64,000 nucleotides of DNA from Glebionis coronaria (GCA_025667525.1 CM046876.1:569157469-569221468); one strand, 5' to 3'; shown: positions 12,247 to 24,630, counted from the stretch's first letter. Translations and numbers: made by a program. The notes: generated by a model not told the origin, from the sequence alone.

Positions 12247-13422
12247 CTATTCTACCGTTGCTTCCGTTACAACTGTCCTAAGCCAACGTGACAATGCAGT
12301 CAAGAACGGTGTGTAGGCGAAATAACAAGTGAGAGTCCAAGTTACTAGTCCCTGGATTAACAAAAGAAATAACCGACCCGTTAAATAGAACCATAGGTGG
12401 TTAACTAATTGTGTTTCAAAAGTTATACCTGTCCCAAAATCTCAATGTTCGCCTGGGGATAGTACCATAGGTGGAATAGTCTGAAAACGAGCACGATGAG
12501 TCTTAGGAAAAAAACACTATACCATTTTAAAACACAGTAAGTTGTTTCTCTTATTCACTAGACTGTTTCAAAGTGTAAGCTTTCATGCCTACTTATCCAT
12601 TTGAGTTATGCGTTGGCTCGTGCATTCATTTCTTATATATTGATTCTTGAAACGAATAGAAAAGAGATAATTGCTTACTTCATTACAGGAATCTCAGCAA
12701 GTGGGCAGGCAAGGCCAACTACACAAGCCAACGCGAACCCGAGTTTAGTCCTGTCTTGGGTTAACCATATCAACTCAGCACAAGCAAACAGTATGTAAGT
12801 TTCCACACTGTCTTCAACTCCAGCTTTGTACAATTCAGCACTCAAACTTAAAAACACCACCAACACTCTATGTGCAGGATGGACAGTCGCAGCAAGTTAG
12901 CAACATAGACATATGACAAAACAAACAACAAAGATAGATAGATAGATAGATAGATACTGACATAAGGGACGCAAGAACTTTGTTGAAACCATTCTCAGGA
13001 AGTTTGGGTAAGAATTTCTGATCCAGATAAAGTTGCAGCAAACCAACAGTGGCGTAAAACAATCCAAGCAATGGGGGGACCTGATCATGTCAAGTAGGTG
13101 ATGAGCTCAAGACCTCAAAGAAAGAAGAAAAGATACAGTAAATCATACGCACCCAGATGTTGGTGTGAAGAGGGCCAATATCTATGGAGCCAGTCTGATA
13201 TACGACAAGATTCACTCTCGAGTGGATGCCATCAAGAAGAGGACCCATAAGGAAACCAGACCCAAAGAGGCAGAGGGGAACTGATGGCCATATTGGTTTT
13301 CGGGTCTGGTTTATCTGACTGCAACGTGGTTGGCATGTAAATTGTCGATGGCTATGGCATACGGGCGTGAGAATGGGTTTGAATCGGGTAGGCAAGCCAG
13401 GAACCGCATTCATGGCCAGCAT
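12247..13422 (-). CDS. Putative plastid membrane protein of unknown function
   Basis: Five exons join in frame: 13153-13422, 12962-13080, 12679-12867, 12429-12480 and 12247-12351. Every intron is GT-AG, and the product is 244 aa. I chose ATG 13422; another in-frame ATG follows at 13413. The first 50 or so residues are Ser/Arg/Pro-rich with few acids, like a plastid transit peptide. Hydrophobic helices then follow around [41 protein letters not shown] and [15 protein letters not shown]. The pattern [16 protein letters not shown]...[10 protein letters not shown] recalls a conserved plant membrane protein family, possibly INSIG-like. I cannot name it with confidence. It lies 967 bp downstream of SWC4 on the same strand, and the two are probably separate transcription units. 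Confidence 0.8.
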
Positions 13423-14388
13423 CTTAGATCTTGTTTTTGTCAATTAGGCATGGTTTTTGAAGCTTTTTTGGCCATACAATGCAAATCCAGACACTTGGAC
13501 CACAAGCAGTAATGTTGTGTCTATCTGTCTCAGATACACCTCGACACCCCTTTATAGTATAAATATTGAACTTCCAACCAATACCTCACTATGAAATGAG
13601 CATGATTCAATGGACATGGTATTTTTAAAATAAGATCGAGTAATATGTGAGTGCACAACCTTTAATTTCAATTCAACAATGGTTAAAACTAGCAGAAGAG
13701 TTAGAACACCCTTTTGGAAAAATAATCAAGCAGCAATAGTTCTTGTGGATTGTCAGGTTCTAACAACAAACAAAAAGAACTCTTTTCTGCGTAAGCCAAA
13801 ACACACAGCGATGGGAGTAGCCTCGATAAGAATTAGATTAATTTAGCATTTAACACGATAAAACTTACATCGAATCATACTACCCCACAAAAAGATGTCT
13901 TAAAATCACTAGAGATTACATGACACAACATTCTTGTATTTACATTAAATATCTCATGTTTGGCATTTGAAAACTTCAGGCGAGCAAAAACTACCGATGC
14001 CACATGGCATCTCTTACAGAATGTAGGATTGCAGATTCCACGCTTCAATGTAGTATAACCCAGATATATTCTGCTTCTCTCCATACACCATGTGGGACCT
14101 TTTCCCATAAAGATGAACAAAAAGACCGTCAATATTGGTTACCTTTTTCTTGATGGCCAATAAGAAGTAAAATCAATCCCATTACTACCATTTATATCTG
14201 GCATAAGAAGATGGTGATAACTTTATTAAATGCATACTCTACCAATTCTATGAAGATACAAGATACTTCGATTCAGCAAAGTAAAAGTCTTTTTAATGAA
14301 AGGCCAAATCAAGAGTTGTTTCTAAGGGCAACAAAAAATACAGCTACTTATCCAGGTGTGCTATGTATTTGTAGTTGTACCTGTCATA
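13423..14388. other. Intergenic gap between SWC4 and the membrane protein gene
   Basis: I see no coding exon or repeat with clear ends here. It should hold the 3' UTR of SWC4 and the promoter and 5' UTR of the downstream gene, both read on the minus strand. Confidence 0.4.
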
Positions 14389-17300
14389 TCAACTATCTGT
14401 AGCCTTCAGCTTCCGAGGTCTCTTATTAGAATGAGCTGGTGAAGACGGAGCTTCTCTTCCGGGTCCCTTTAAACAAAAGATATACCATTATAAATGTGGA
14501 ACTGTTGAGCAGGAATAGGAAATAAATAGGTAAACTGATATGGAGATGTATGCAAAGTCAGTGAGAGTATACTGCATACCTTGCGTTTCTGGTCCCTTTT
14601 AACACCTCCTGCTGATATTGCTGGAAATTAAATGTAAATTAAAATGACACCCAAAAAAATAAAATATACGAAATCCGAGCAAAGTAATTACCTCCATAGC
14701 TTACTGAGTCAGGAACGAATGTTCGGTCCTGATCCATCCCACGATGTAAAAGCTGCCAGATAAGATCAGAATTAACCATATCAAAACATATGAAAGCAAG
14801 AACATTAACTGCAAAGAGAAAATTACAACTAAAGAGTCCAAATTCTTTTAAGGGTTCAGTAACCTTTGGTGCATCTGGTGTTTCGGCATATGAATTTTCA
14901 CGATAAGACGAACCTTCCTCCTTATTTTGCAACTGAGAACAATAACAGGAGAAACTAATTATTAGTCGAGAGGATAATGAGCAAAGACTACATAAACAGA
15001 TGCAAAACGATACCAGTTTCTGAAGATTTAAGAGAGTCAGTATCTCTTTTCGCAATTCCAGATGCTCTGCACAAACAGCCTTAGTAGGGACTTTAGGTTT
15101 CAAATTCACCTGTACAAATTACTCATGTTTAGTTTACTGTATACATAGCCAATACCCAAAGAGTAATAATATATTCGCCATTATGAGATGGCTAGGAACC
15201 TTAAGCTCTTGTAAGAACTGTTCAACCCGCTTAATAGTTCGCAATCCTGCTGATGAGCTTGCAGCTTGCACCATTTGATCCAAGGCGTAAGTTCTTAAGT
15301 ATACCCGAAGCTGAAAACAAAGAAAATCAGTAAAAAAAATAGAGGCAACTTTACATAGAGGAAGTATGGGAAGGATAAAAAAAACACCAAAGACTTGTTA
15401 TACCGTGCGAAGAGAAGCTGCTGCAGCAGCAGCATTCTCTGCAATTGACGTCAAAGGTGCAACACCTGAAGTACCCTGCATATTAGAAGGCGATGCAATA
15501 TCAACGGGAGCACTAGTTTTTTCCATGTGTTCTGGACTAGCATTCATTGTAGCAGCCAACTCTGCATCTTGAGCAGCCTGAAGAACGAAAGACGAGACAA
15601 CTAATGAGTGTTATATTTACATGTATGCACCAGAATATTTGCATATGATGTTAGAAACATAATTCAACAAGTTCATTTAGTCTTGGTTACAACCATTAGA
15701 ACTAGCATGCAAAAACCAACTGGGCTAGCTCAGTTGGCCGCCAAGGGTATCCCTGGGTATGTGAGTTCCCAACCAACCTACTGGTTGTGGGCTTGAGCCT
15801 CGCTGTAGGCACGTGTGAAATATATTGTGAGATATGTGGTATAGTTTGTGGAAAAAAAATTGCCGTTCTAAAAAAAAGGACTAGCATGCAAAAACACAAT
15901 AATAAAAGAGAGAGCATGGTATGTGAAACAAAGGCACACAATATAATGATCATCACATCAAAGCCAATTACCAACAATCAATCAGATAAGATTGAAAACT
16001 TGCCTTTGCAGCAGCCATACGAGCCTGCATTATCTTCTTTGATTCAGCAAGAATCTGTGAGCAAAAAATTTACGGAACCAAAAATCATTACCCATTTAAA
16101 GTTCAGAAGAAAATAACCTAGATTATTTATAATAGAAACATGCATACCTCAGCATCTCTACGCTCTTGGTGCTTTGTCTGTGAGAGGACCATAGACAAAG
16201 CACGCTTACGGTCAACTTCATGAGAGATGTTGTAAGGTTCCTACATTAAACATAAATTTACACACAACTAAAAACTTAAAAGGGCTAAAAGCTACATAGC
16301 AATAGGAAAACAATGTTGCATATTTAAGAGAGACCATACCTTAATAAGAGGGTGGCCAGAAACATCAGCAGGAGACTGAGCCCTTGCAATCAATATTGTA
16401 CGAGATACTGCAGATGGCATGGACACAACAACCGAAACAAAGGTTAAGTTATAAAGAATTATCCATTTGTGACTTCTAAAATGAAATTGATATCAGATAT
16501 TATAAGACACAAACAAGTTAATTACCACTATAGTAACGATTCTTCAGTTCTTCCACTGTTCGGGATGTAGGAAATCTATCAGCAATTACAACAAAACGGA
16601 GATCGAAGCGTTCACACAAATCAAAGAGTTGATCTGTCTCTTCTTTTGTCCACGTCTGACAAAAAAATGATATGCGATTGTCATATTATAGAAACATTGA
16701 CCAAATTTTATTTGTCTCTTATTTTAACTTATAAAATTGGCCTGTGACATATAACAACATAATTTTGAACTTACTGAATCCGTCAGATGCTTCTCATACT
16801 CTTCATCTGTGTACTTGATCACATCAACAGACTGCAGGGTTCATGTCAAAGTCATCATCAAAGTTAATGAGGAAGGTAAGAAGGGATAAATTCCAAAGCA
16901 ATGTACAGTGAGGAGCCATCACGTAAATATATATCTTAATTCTGAATTCCATGCAACATACTTCTATTACGGTGTCCCCGTAATTACAACAACCATATTA
17001 TTAATAATAACGAGGATAAAAAAGAACCCCGATGAATACGAAGAACAGTTATTGCAATGCAAAGTGCTGAACTCGAGAACTAAGAGCCATTGATATCTTT
17101 TTGAAAACGTTACTGTTACAAAAAGAGAGAAATAAGTGTATAAGTGCATGTACCTTGTTGTACTTTGCAAACGAATAGTCTCCTGTTGGTGGAGTTCCAT
17201 TTACAACTCTGACCTAAACAAGTTTATTCAAACACGATAGTTTATACATATTTCCAAATAACAAGCCTGATTGTGTACCAAGAAAAGCATACCCAATGGT

Positions 17301-19599
17301 AAAGCTGCAAGTCATCTTTCCGCGCAGAATTTGTGAAACTAAGCCATTCCCATGTTATCTGAAGATAAAATCCCAAAACTATCAGTAATTAGAATGAATG
17401 TGAAGTCATATGTCGTCAGTATACAAAACTGAACCAGAAGATGAAAACAAAGTAAAAGAAGTCAGTCAAAATGGTCATAATTTATCTATAGTGATGCTGC
17501 TGCAACAAAGCTGCAAAAAGCGAAGCTGAAAGTTTTTAACGCAGAGGGCAAAAACGTGCATCACAGTTCATATATTCCAAGATAATGTTTGGTGCACAGC
17601 ATGTTAGAGCAACTAGCGTTTGATATATAAAGGTTGTTTGGCAAGTAGTGTGTAGCATATTAAATTTTTTAAATGCTAGTCTTAAAAATGCTACTGAAAG
17701 AAGCGTTAAAATGCTTTCCGCTACCCCAAGTGAGGCATTAGACTAGCACGCCCAAGACAGCATTATGGTAAGCTAAATACAAAAAATGAGATTAACTACC
17801 ATATGCCACCTGATGCGATATACTAGGTGGGGTAAGAAATGTGAATATATTGTTATATGAGAGCTAGGTGCAGTTGCACCCTATACCATGTTGCATGGTC
17901 ACCACCACAGCACGCACCCTAAACACCACTGTAACTAAAACACCCTCCCCAGCTACTATAGCATGTTATAGGTACACGCGTGTCTCAATTTTACCAGAGA
18001 AAAAACCCCAACCACTCAACTTCACACCAAAAAAAAGGAAAATTTCAGATAACATCCGTTATGCCCATAACGAAATATAAGATACCTATAACACCACCAA
18101 CGGTACAGATGGCGGTGTTATAGGCACAAAGAAAGCCCCATCACGTGCCGCGTAACATCTGCACTGCGCACTCTGGCATATAATGTTGTGATTATACTTT
18201 CTTTTGCATACATTATGTCATTACAACATTCTAATAGTTCAATCAAGTGAGGCCCCAAAGCCGAAAGCAATGGACTTATAAGTGGCTCAAATGTTTTATC
18301 TTCTACTACTGATGTAGGCAGGGGCGGACCTATGCTTTGGGTTCGGGCGGCGGCTCCCCCATGGCTAGACCAAAAAGACGTGATTACAGTCTATTTTTTC
18401 TTCAATTTTGGGCCTTTTTTTTTAAACTTTCCCCACTCGAAACTCAAATTGCCCCCTACTCACACATTAAAGTCCAACATTTAACACTCTAAACCCTAGA
18501 AATCCTCCATTTTTAAGTTACAATACTCGGTTTTTTATTCGGATTCTAGTTTTTTTTTTGCCTTGCTATTGTCAATTTTTTTTTTGCCCCCCCCCCCCCC
18601 CCCCCCCCCCCCCACAATCCAATTTTGTGCGTCCGCCACTGGATGTGGGACGGGGTATATGTCGGGTGTAAAGTGAGCAGTAGCAGTTTCTTCTATGAAA
18701 ACATTTGATAACGTGTAACCATAATGTGTAAAAAAAACTCCTAAATGCCCAACGCTCCTAAATGCTACTTGATGAAACGCCGGAAGATGAGCATTCCAAA
18801 ATAGTAGATAAAGCTACTCGTTTCTTGCCAAACAAGCATTACAAATCATAACGCTCAACGCTCCTAAGTGATCCTAAATCCTCCTCGCCACTTGCATAAG
18901 CTATGTCATTACAACATCCTAATACAATCGTCAACCAGTTCAATCAAGTTCCAAACAAAAAGCAACGGCAATGTCTTATCTTTACAACTAACGTGAAACA
19001 GGGTATATGGCCGCGTAAGTGGCAACGCATAAAGAAAGTACTCCACCTTTGCCAAACGAAGATCAAAGATTACAACTCTCAACGCTCGTAAATGATTCTA
19101 AAGGCTCCCGCCAAACACACCCTATAGCTTATTTTGCATAATGCACGAAGAAAGTTAATAATACATTGCCTCTTGCAATTATCAACTAGTTCAATCAAAA
19201 AGCCGAAAGCAATTTACTTATAACTAGCTCAAATGTCTCATCGGGGAACGGGTTGTTGTCATAACTCATAAATGCCAATGCATAAAGAAAGTAAGTAACC
19301 TTTTCGTTATTCGGAGGCGGTTGAAGACGTTTCTTAGGATGAAGATTATTAATATCGACTGCAGGCATAAGTGGAGCCACACCACCAGTAAGCGCATAAA
19401 CCTACATACACAAATTCAACTTGAATTATAAAAAAATAAATTTATATAAAAAAAATTATATAAAAAAGTAGTAGTAACAAACCTCACGAGAAATGCCATC
19501 GGGTTTGCGTTGAGACTCTTTGGGTGGTTTTGATTTCTTTTCGATTTGTAAAGATGATGGATTTGATTTTGGGAGCCCTAATATGTCCTTTGCATCCAT
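14389..19599 (-). CDS. SWC4: SWR1-complex protein 4 / DMAP1-like
   Basis: Sixteen exons join in frame into 457 aa: 19483-19599, 19300-19401, 17293-17358, 17154-17213, 16775-16831, 16526-16655, 16340-16407, 16148-16240, 16004-16054, 15404-15577, 15200-15310, 15014-15109, 14864-14932, 14692-14752, 14580-14620 and 14389-14466. The product starts [10 protein letters not shown] and ends PRKLKATDS, closely following Arabidopsis SWC4 (441 aa). Landmarks are the ISREVYALTGG block (near residue 38), a SANT-like helix region [11 protein letters not shown] (near 135), the ERRDAEILAE helix, and the conserved C-terminal [10 protein letters not shown] and QDRTFVPD segments. SWC4 is known as a nuclear subunit shared by the SWR1 complex (H2A.Z deposition) and NuA4 acetyltransferase. 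The exon 9 donor is GC rather than GT. Intron 2 is 1941 bp because of transposon insertions, and intron 9 holds a SINE. Confidence 0.95.
15717..15879 (+). mobile_element. tRNA-derived SINE in SWC4 intron 9
   Basis: A 163-bp insertion is flanked by perfect 16-bp duplications, ACTAGCATGCAAAAAC, at 15701-15716 and 15880-15895. It has an internal Pol III promoter: an A box GGCTAGCTCAGTTGG at 15723-15737 and a B-box-like GGGCTTGAGCCTC at 15789-15801. It ends in an A-rich tail. It is inserted antisense to SWC4, between exons 9 and 10. The perfect duplication suggests a fairly recent insertion. Confidence 0.9.
17632..18838. mobile_element. TIR element in SWC4 intron 2
   Basis: The ends are inverted copies: GGTTGTTTGGCAAG at 17632-17645 and CTTGCCAAACAAGC at 18824-18837. 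Inner parts sharing AAATGCT and GTAGC blocks also pair in inverted orientation. No transposase frame is visible. A smaller hAT-type element is nested inside. Further CTTGCCAAAC- and CGCTCCTAAATG-like pieces at about 19040-19120 suggest a second partial copy. No clear target duplication was found. Confidence 0.55.
18319..18641. mobile_element. hAT-type MITE with target duplication
   Basis: The 323-bp element begins CAGGGGCGGACC and ends GTCCGCCACTG, imperfect inverted ends of the hAT type. It is flanked by 8-bp duplications GATGTAGG (18311-18318) and GATGTGGG (18642-18649), one mismatch. It includes a 27-base poly-C run at 18587-18613. It is nested in a larger TIR element within SWC4 intron 2 and has no coding capacity. 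Confidence 0.85.
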
Positions 19600-20040
19600 T
19601 TAATTTAATTAGGGTTTTCTTTCTGATTCACTTGTCAATTAGATTGTTGAATTGAAGAATTAGGGCTTGAAAAACTGGAATTTAACTGAATTAGATTTTG
19701 TGTTTCAGTGAACACCAGTTACCGAGTTACTACTGTAGATTTACAAAAATATAAAACTGTACGTAATTGTTGTATGTAGTACGACGGACTAATTTATTTT
19801 AAACGATCCATACATATTTCAGGCCATATTTGGCCCAATTCTTATCGGCCTTTGGTGTGCGTTAATCTTTTAAAATTCCGAGAGTTGATTTCACATATTG
19901 ACTTGCAAACTTTTTTTTTAACAACAAAGTATATATATAAAAGAAACCTCATAAAGAGGAGAAAAAACAATCTATAATCAAATCTTCAAGAAAGAAATTT
20001 GATAAGAAAAAGAAACAACCTCCTAACAAACACACTAAGG

Positions 20041-20863
20041 GGCTGTTTGGTTCGCAAAATGTTTTTAAGAGAATTGTAATCTTTGGAAGAAATTGTAATA
20101 TGATTTAATTGTAATTGAAAGAATTAAAATGTGTTGGAATTATAATGTTGTGGAAATTTAATGAATTAAATCTGAGATGTGTTTGGTTGAGTCTCAAAAT
20201 AATGTAACTCAATTTTTTTTTTTTAAAACTTAAAAAAATAATAGTTAAAATAAAATAATAAAAATAAAATAATAAAAACAAAATAATAAAAATATAAATA
20301 AATTAAAATAAAATAAAGTTATTATTTTAATAAAAGTTATTATTATAGTTAATAAAATAAAATAATAAAAGTTAATATTATTTTAATATTTCAAGTATAA
20401 TAAGAAATATTATTATTAATAAAATATCAAAAAGAATAATATTAACAATAATTAATAATAACAATAAATAATATAAAAATAATAATACTAGTAATTAATA
20501 ATAAAATAAAATTATTATTATTAATTTTTAATATTTTTTTATATAATAATAAAACAAATTTTGTTTTTATTATATTATTTTAATATAATAATAATAATAA
20601 TAATAATAATATGAATAAAAAACTACTATATAATAAAAATATTAAATATTAATAAAATAATAGTAAAATATTATTATTATTATTTTTATTTTTATTTTTA
20701 TTTTTTATTTTTTTATCGAAATTCCAATTTTATTAATCACACAAAATTGGAAGAGAGCCGCGAAACAAGCTGCGCGCCCACCCCTTTTTGTATTCTAAAA
20801 GGAGTGGGCGCGCAGCTTGTTTCGCGGCTCCCTTCCAATTTTGTGTGATTAATAAAATTGGAA

Positions 20864-20903
<40 letters not shown>

Positions 20904-21413
20904 TTATAAATAATAATGATAATAATAATAATAACTATTATTTTAATTATGAATATGATTATTTTAATTATTTTTTTATTTTTTATTATAAAATCGCTTT
21001 ATATAAAATAAATATTTTATTATTATATATTTAATTATTTATTTATATATTTATTTGATTTTATTTTATTTATTATATTATATTATATTTTTATTTTATT
21101 TTATTTATTTTAATTTTATTTTTATTTTATTATTATTATTATTCAATTATTTTTATTATTATTAACATTTATACCGATAATTAAAATAACAATCTTGAAT
21201 TACAATGTAATTCAAAACATTCCATCTGATTTGCCATGTAATCTAAATTCCCTAATATGTTGTAATTGGAATGAATACATTACGATTACGTTACAAACCA
21301 AACAACATATGTAATGTAACTCAAATTACAATTCCCTCAATACACTGAACCAAACAGGATTACAACGGAATTCAGATTACAATTACATTACATTACGATA
21401 AACCAAACGGGCC
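20041..21413. mobile_element. AT-rich TIR element inserted in the LINE 3' region
   Basis: It starts GGCTGTTTGGTT and ends AACCAAACGGGCC, inverted copies. CTAAGG occurs directly on both sides (20035-20040 and 21414-21419), a possible target duplication. The subterminal parts share TTGTAAT/ATTACAA motifs in inverted orientation. The core is about 1 kb of almost pure A+T with short TAA/ATT repeats, broken only by a GC-rich palindrome. No transposase is encoded. Confidence 0.7.
20719..20866. repeat. 148-bp near-perfect palindrome
   Basis: Arms 20719-20789 and 20796-20866 (71 bases each) pair with about three mismatches around a 6-base loop. The inner arm holds GC-rich GCCGCGAAACAAGC and TGCGCGCCCAC inside very AT-rich DNA. 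It could be a small foldback element nested in the surrounding TIR element. It has no coding capacity. Confidence 0.9.
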
Positions 21414-21605
21414 CTAAGGCTTTGTTTCTTTTTTTCTTTGGAACAAGACATGTGGGCCCCCCTTATCTTAATTCTTCCGAATGAATACCAATAGACTTTA
21501 TAAAGCTTGTAGATATGAATATTTAACAGCAAAAATATATTAAAATATCATGTGACCCTACTTCCATTCCCACTGGGACAATTTAAGACTAAAAAGAAAC
21601 GCCCC

Positions 21606-24530
21606 CTAAACCAATCTAGCTTCTAACTCATACTTACAACAAAGTAGAAATGATGCGACAAGGATTTGACGCCCAAGCATTCCAATTAAAGGGAAGCTTA
21701 AACCCCCAGTTAGAAATCCAAGGAAGCGAAAGAGATTGGGATTTAAAGAGAATGTCTTCCTTGCGTATTTGAGGTAAGGCATCAGGATGAGCAAAGACAA
21801 TTCGATTTCGCCAACTCCAAATTTCCCGAATAAAGATGTAGAGAGAAGATTGAAAAACTTTACTTAACGACTCCGATAAAGAAGAAAAATACTCCAATAA
21901 AGCTGATAACGACACCAAGTTTGGAGGAGGGTCAATATGCCACCAATTCCAAAAGTTACCCCATAGAACAATACAAGATGGGCAAGTCACCAAACAATGG
22001 TCTAGAGATTCCTCCTCCGAGTCACAAAAGACACAAAGCGACGAAGCTAAAGATAAACCACGGAGTTAAAGGTTCACACGAGTCGGAAGTCTACCATTGA
22101 TTGCTCTCCAAATGCATATATTAACTTTCCGAGGGACAAGAGAATTCCAGCCAATCTTATGGGGCATGTTGTTTGAACCGAGAGATGGTTGTCTATAAGC
22201 ACTGATAATCTTTTAACAGAGAACCTCCCACTTGTGTCAAGAGACCATTTCCAACCGTCCTGACTCCCAGAAATGAGAACCAGATTTCTAATATTACTCA
22301 TTAGATCATTTATAACATCCAGTGAGCATGAGGCGGTTTGGAGCGGTTTTATGCTAAAACCAAAAACCAAACCGCATACTTCGGTTTTTGCATATTACAA
22401 ACCATTTAAATTCGGTTTTTTTCATTGTAACGGTTCGGTTTCGGGTTTTTTTTCAACTTCATTTTACGCATTGGGTCGTTTTTTATTTACATAACCACAT
22501 TAATAGTCGATCACTTCGACACAAATTAAACTCATCATAATTGCAAGTTTCAACCGCCAATAATAGTTTCAATCAGTTATATATACACTACAATAATAAC
22601 AACTTTAGCTACCATCAAATTATAAAAAAACTAAAAATCATAATGAAACCTCGTATATAGGAATCATAAATCTATCAAAGTTTAGGTGAAAAAAATCATG
22701 AACTATTACTTTAATATGTTTTACAAATGTGTATATTTAAACAAAAAGAAAACAACTAAACGTATTAGAAATATCACAAGTAGAACTATCTAAAGATATA
22801 AAAGTATATTAATTTTAATGACCTAAGTGGGGCGGGGTGGTTTTTTGGTTTGGTTTTATACATGCAACCAAAAACCGCCCCAAACATTCGGTTTTAAAAA
22901 ATATGAAAACCATCCCTTCGGTTTTTGAAATGGGACGGGTTTTTTGGTGCGGTTTTTTTCGGTTTTTCAGTTTTTGGTTCGGTTTTTCGGTTTTATGCTC
23001 ACCCCTAATCCAGAGCCCTTCTACGTGGAGTGTGACACCAATCCCAGTTCCCACCCCAAACATCATTAACCAGCACCCATCTCTCACTAATAAGACAATT
23101 TTTGCAATTTTCAAGGGCATACAAGCGTGGAAATAAGGCTTTAAGAGTATGCCCAGAATCTGTCCAAGTATCATTCCCAAATAAGGTATCTTCGCCACTT
23201 TTAACTTTTCTAACAAATGAGTTTTGAAAAGGAACACCAATCGCATCAATGCACAAAGACGCGCTAATTATATTTTCCCAAACACTTTTATGGAGGCTAA
23301 ACCAATCCTAGAGTTGAATCCACCGTGAGTACCATAAAAATTAGAAATGACCTTGCACCAAAGGGCATCTTTGTCGTTAAGGAATCTCCACCACCATTTT
23401 CTGAGAAGGCCCAAGTTCTTTGCTTTAAGACTTCTGATACCCAATCCACATATATCCATACTTTGGAGAATACTATCCTAATTAACCCACGATATACGAT
23501 TCTCATCTTCTTCAAACCCCCCAAAAAATTGCCTTCTAATCGATTCTAATTGCTTCAAAACTACCAAAGGAGCTCTAAAAATCGATAGATAATAAAAAGG
23601 TAAGGAAACAAGAACAACTTTAGTTAAAGTGAGACGCTCATTGATAGACAAGAGACGAGCTTTCCAAGAGGAGAGTCTGGAAGAAATACGGTCTGTCACC
23701 CCCACCCAATTCGTCTTTCTAGACATGTTTCTGCCGACGGGAAGACCTAGATAGCAAAAAGGGAGAGAACAATGGGAACAATTAATAGAGCTCGCTACAT
23801 TAGCCACTTCAGAAGCATGAACGCCTATGTCATACAGTCTACTTTTAGCAAGGTTTATTTTTAAACCCGAAGTATCTTGAAACCAACTGAGAATTCTAAC
23901 TAGATTTTTAGCATTGTCAGATGACCAATCTCCAAAAAAGAGAGCGTCATCAGCATATTGTAAAAGCGATACGTTAGAACCATCATTGGAAAGGGACAAC
24001 CCAGTAAAGATACCTAATTCACAAGCATCAATGATCGATACTTGAAGCGCCACTGCTACTATGATGAACAACAGGGGAGACAAGGGGGTCACCTTGTCGA
24101 AGCCTTCTTTCCATGTGAAACTCATTCGTTGGAGAACCATTAACCAAGATATAAATAGTGCTCGACTTCAAGCAACCTTGAATCCATTTACACCATTTAA
24201 CGCCAAAACCCATTTGCTTCATGGTATCGATAAAAAAAATCCCAGTTTACACTATCGAAGGCTTTCTCAAAGTCAACTTTAAAAAGCAACAATTTGAGTT
24301 TGATTTTCTCAGCAAAAGCTACAATTTCATTTGCAATGAGTGCACCGTCGAGAATTTGCCTCCCTGATAAAAATACAGTCTGGTTGGGGGAAATAACAAC
24401 CCCTAAAACCTTTGCCAACCGAGACGCCAACACCTTTGCTATAACCTAATAAATGCAACCAATTAGACTTATAGGCCGAAAATCTGAAATATTAATCGGG
24501 TCATCTACTTTTGGAACAAGCGTGACGAAA
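21606..24530 (-). pseudogene. LINE reverse transcriptase and zf-RVT remnant
   Basis: In order on the minus strand I see an RT fragment with [13 protein letters not shown] (about 24490-24450), LASRLAKVL (near 24430), FLSGRQILDGALIANE, KVDFEKAFDSVNW (near 24270), RQGDPLSP-like residues (near 24080) and the catalytic YADDALFF (near 23955). Then come the thumb-like region and a C-terminal zf-RVT region split at 23010/22320 (WKWSLDTSGRFSV near 22240, CVFCDSEEESLDHCLVTC near 22000). Frames change several times and stops occur near 24222, 24140 and 23478. It belongs to the plant L1-like type and is not functional. Confidence 0.85.
22323..23007. mobile_element. 685-bp TIR element splitting the LINE ORF
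   Basis: The element begins TGAGCATGAGGCGG and ends TTATGCTCACCCCTA, with related CGGTTTT-rich inverted subterminal arms. ATCCAG is duplicated at 22317-22322 and 23008-23013. Removing the element and one ATCCAG makes the LINE reading (…RAL / DVIND…) continuous. So the empty site can be inferred directly. No transposase frame is present. Confidence 0.85.
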
Positions 24531-24630
24531 GATGGATTCACCCCGACAGCTAGAAATCCAGTCTGTTCAAAGTAGGTTAAACACCTTTAAAAATCCGACT
24601 TAAGAATCTCCCAGTATACTCCAAGATCAT

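Larger units (their letters stand above)
19911..24630 (-). mobile_element. Decayed LINE (non-LTR retrotransposon) with two nested insertions
   Basis: Minus-strand reverse transcriptase and C-terminal zinc-binding sequences run from about 24530 to 21606. A 3' UTR-like stretch follows and resumes beyond a TIR element at 20041-21413. The 19911-19920 T-run would be its poly(A) tail. A second TIR element at 22323-23007 splits the coding part. The 5' end is missing: no endonuclease domain is visible upstream of about 24630. The 3' boundary is inferred. Confidence 0.75.

Noticed and set aside
13875..14400. Further exons of SWC4 or the membrane protein gene
   Set aside because: Open stretches here have no similarity to either protein, and both gene models are complete without them.
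15717..15810. Possible tRNA gene
   Set aside because: A and B boxes are present but the cloverleaf is not, and the body has a SINE tail and target duplications.
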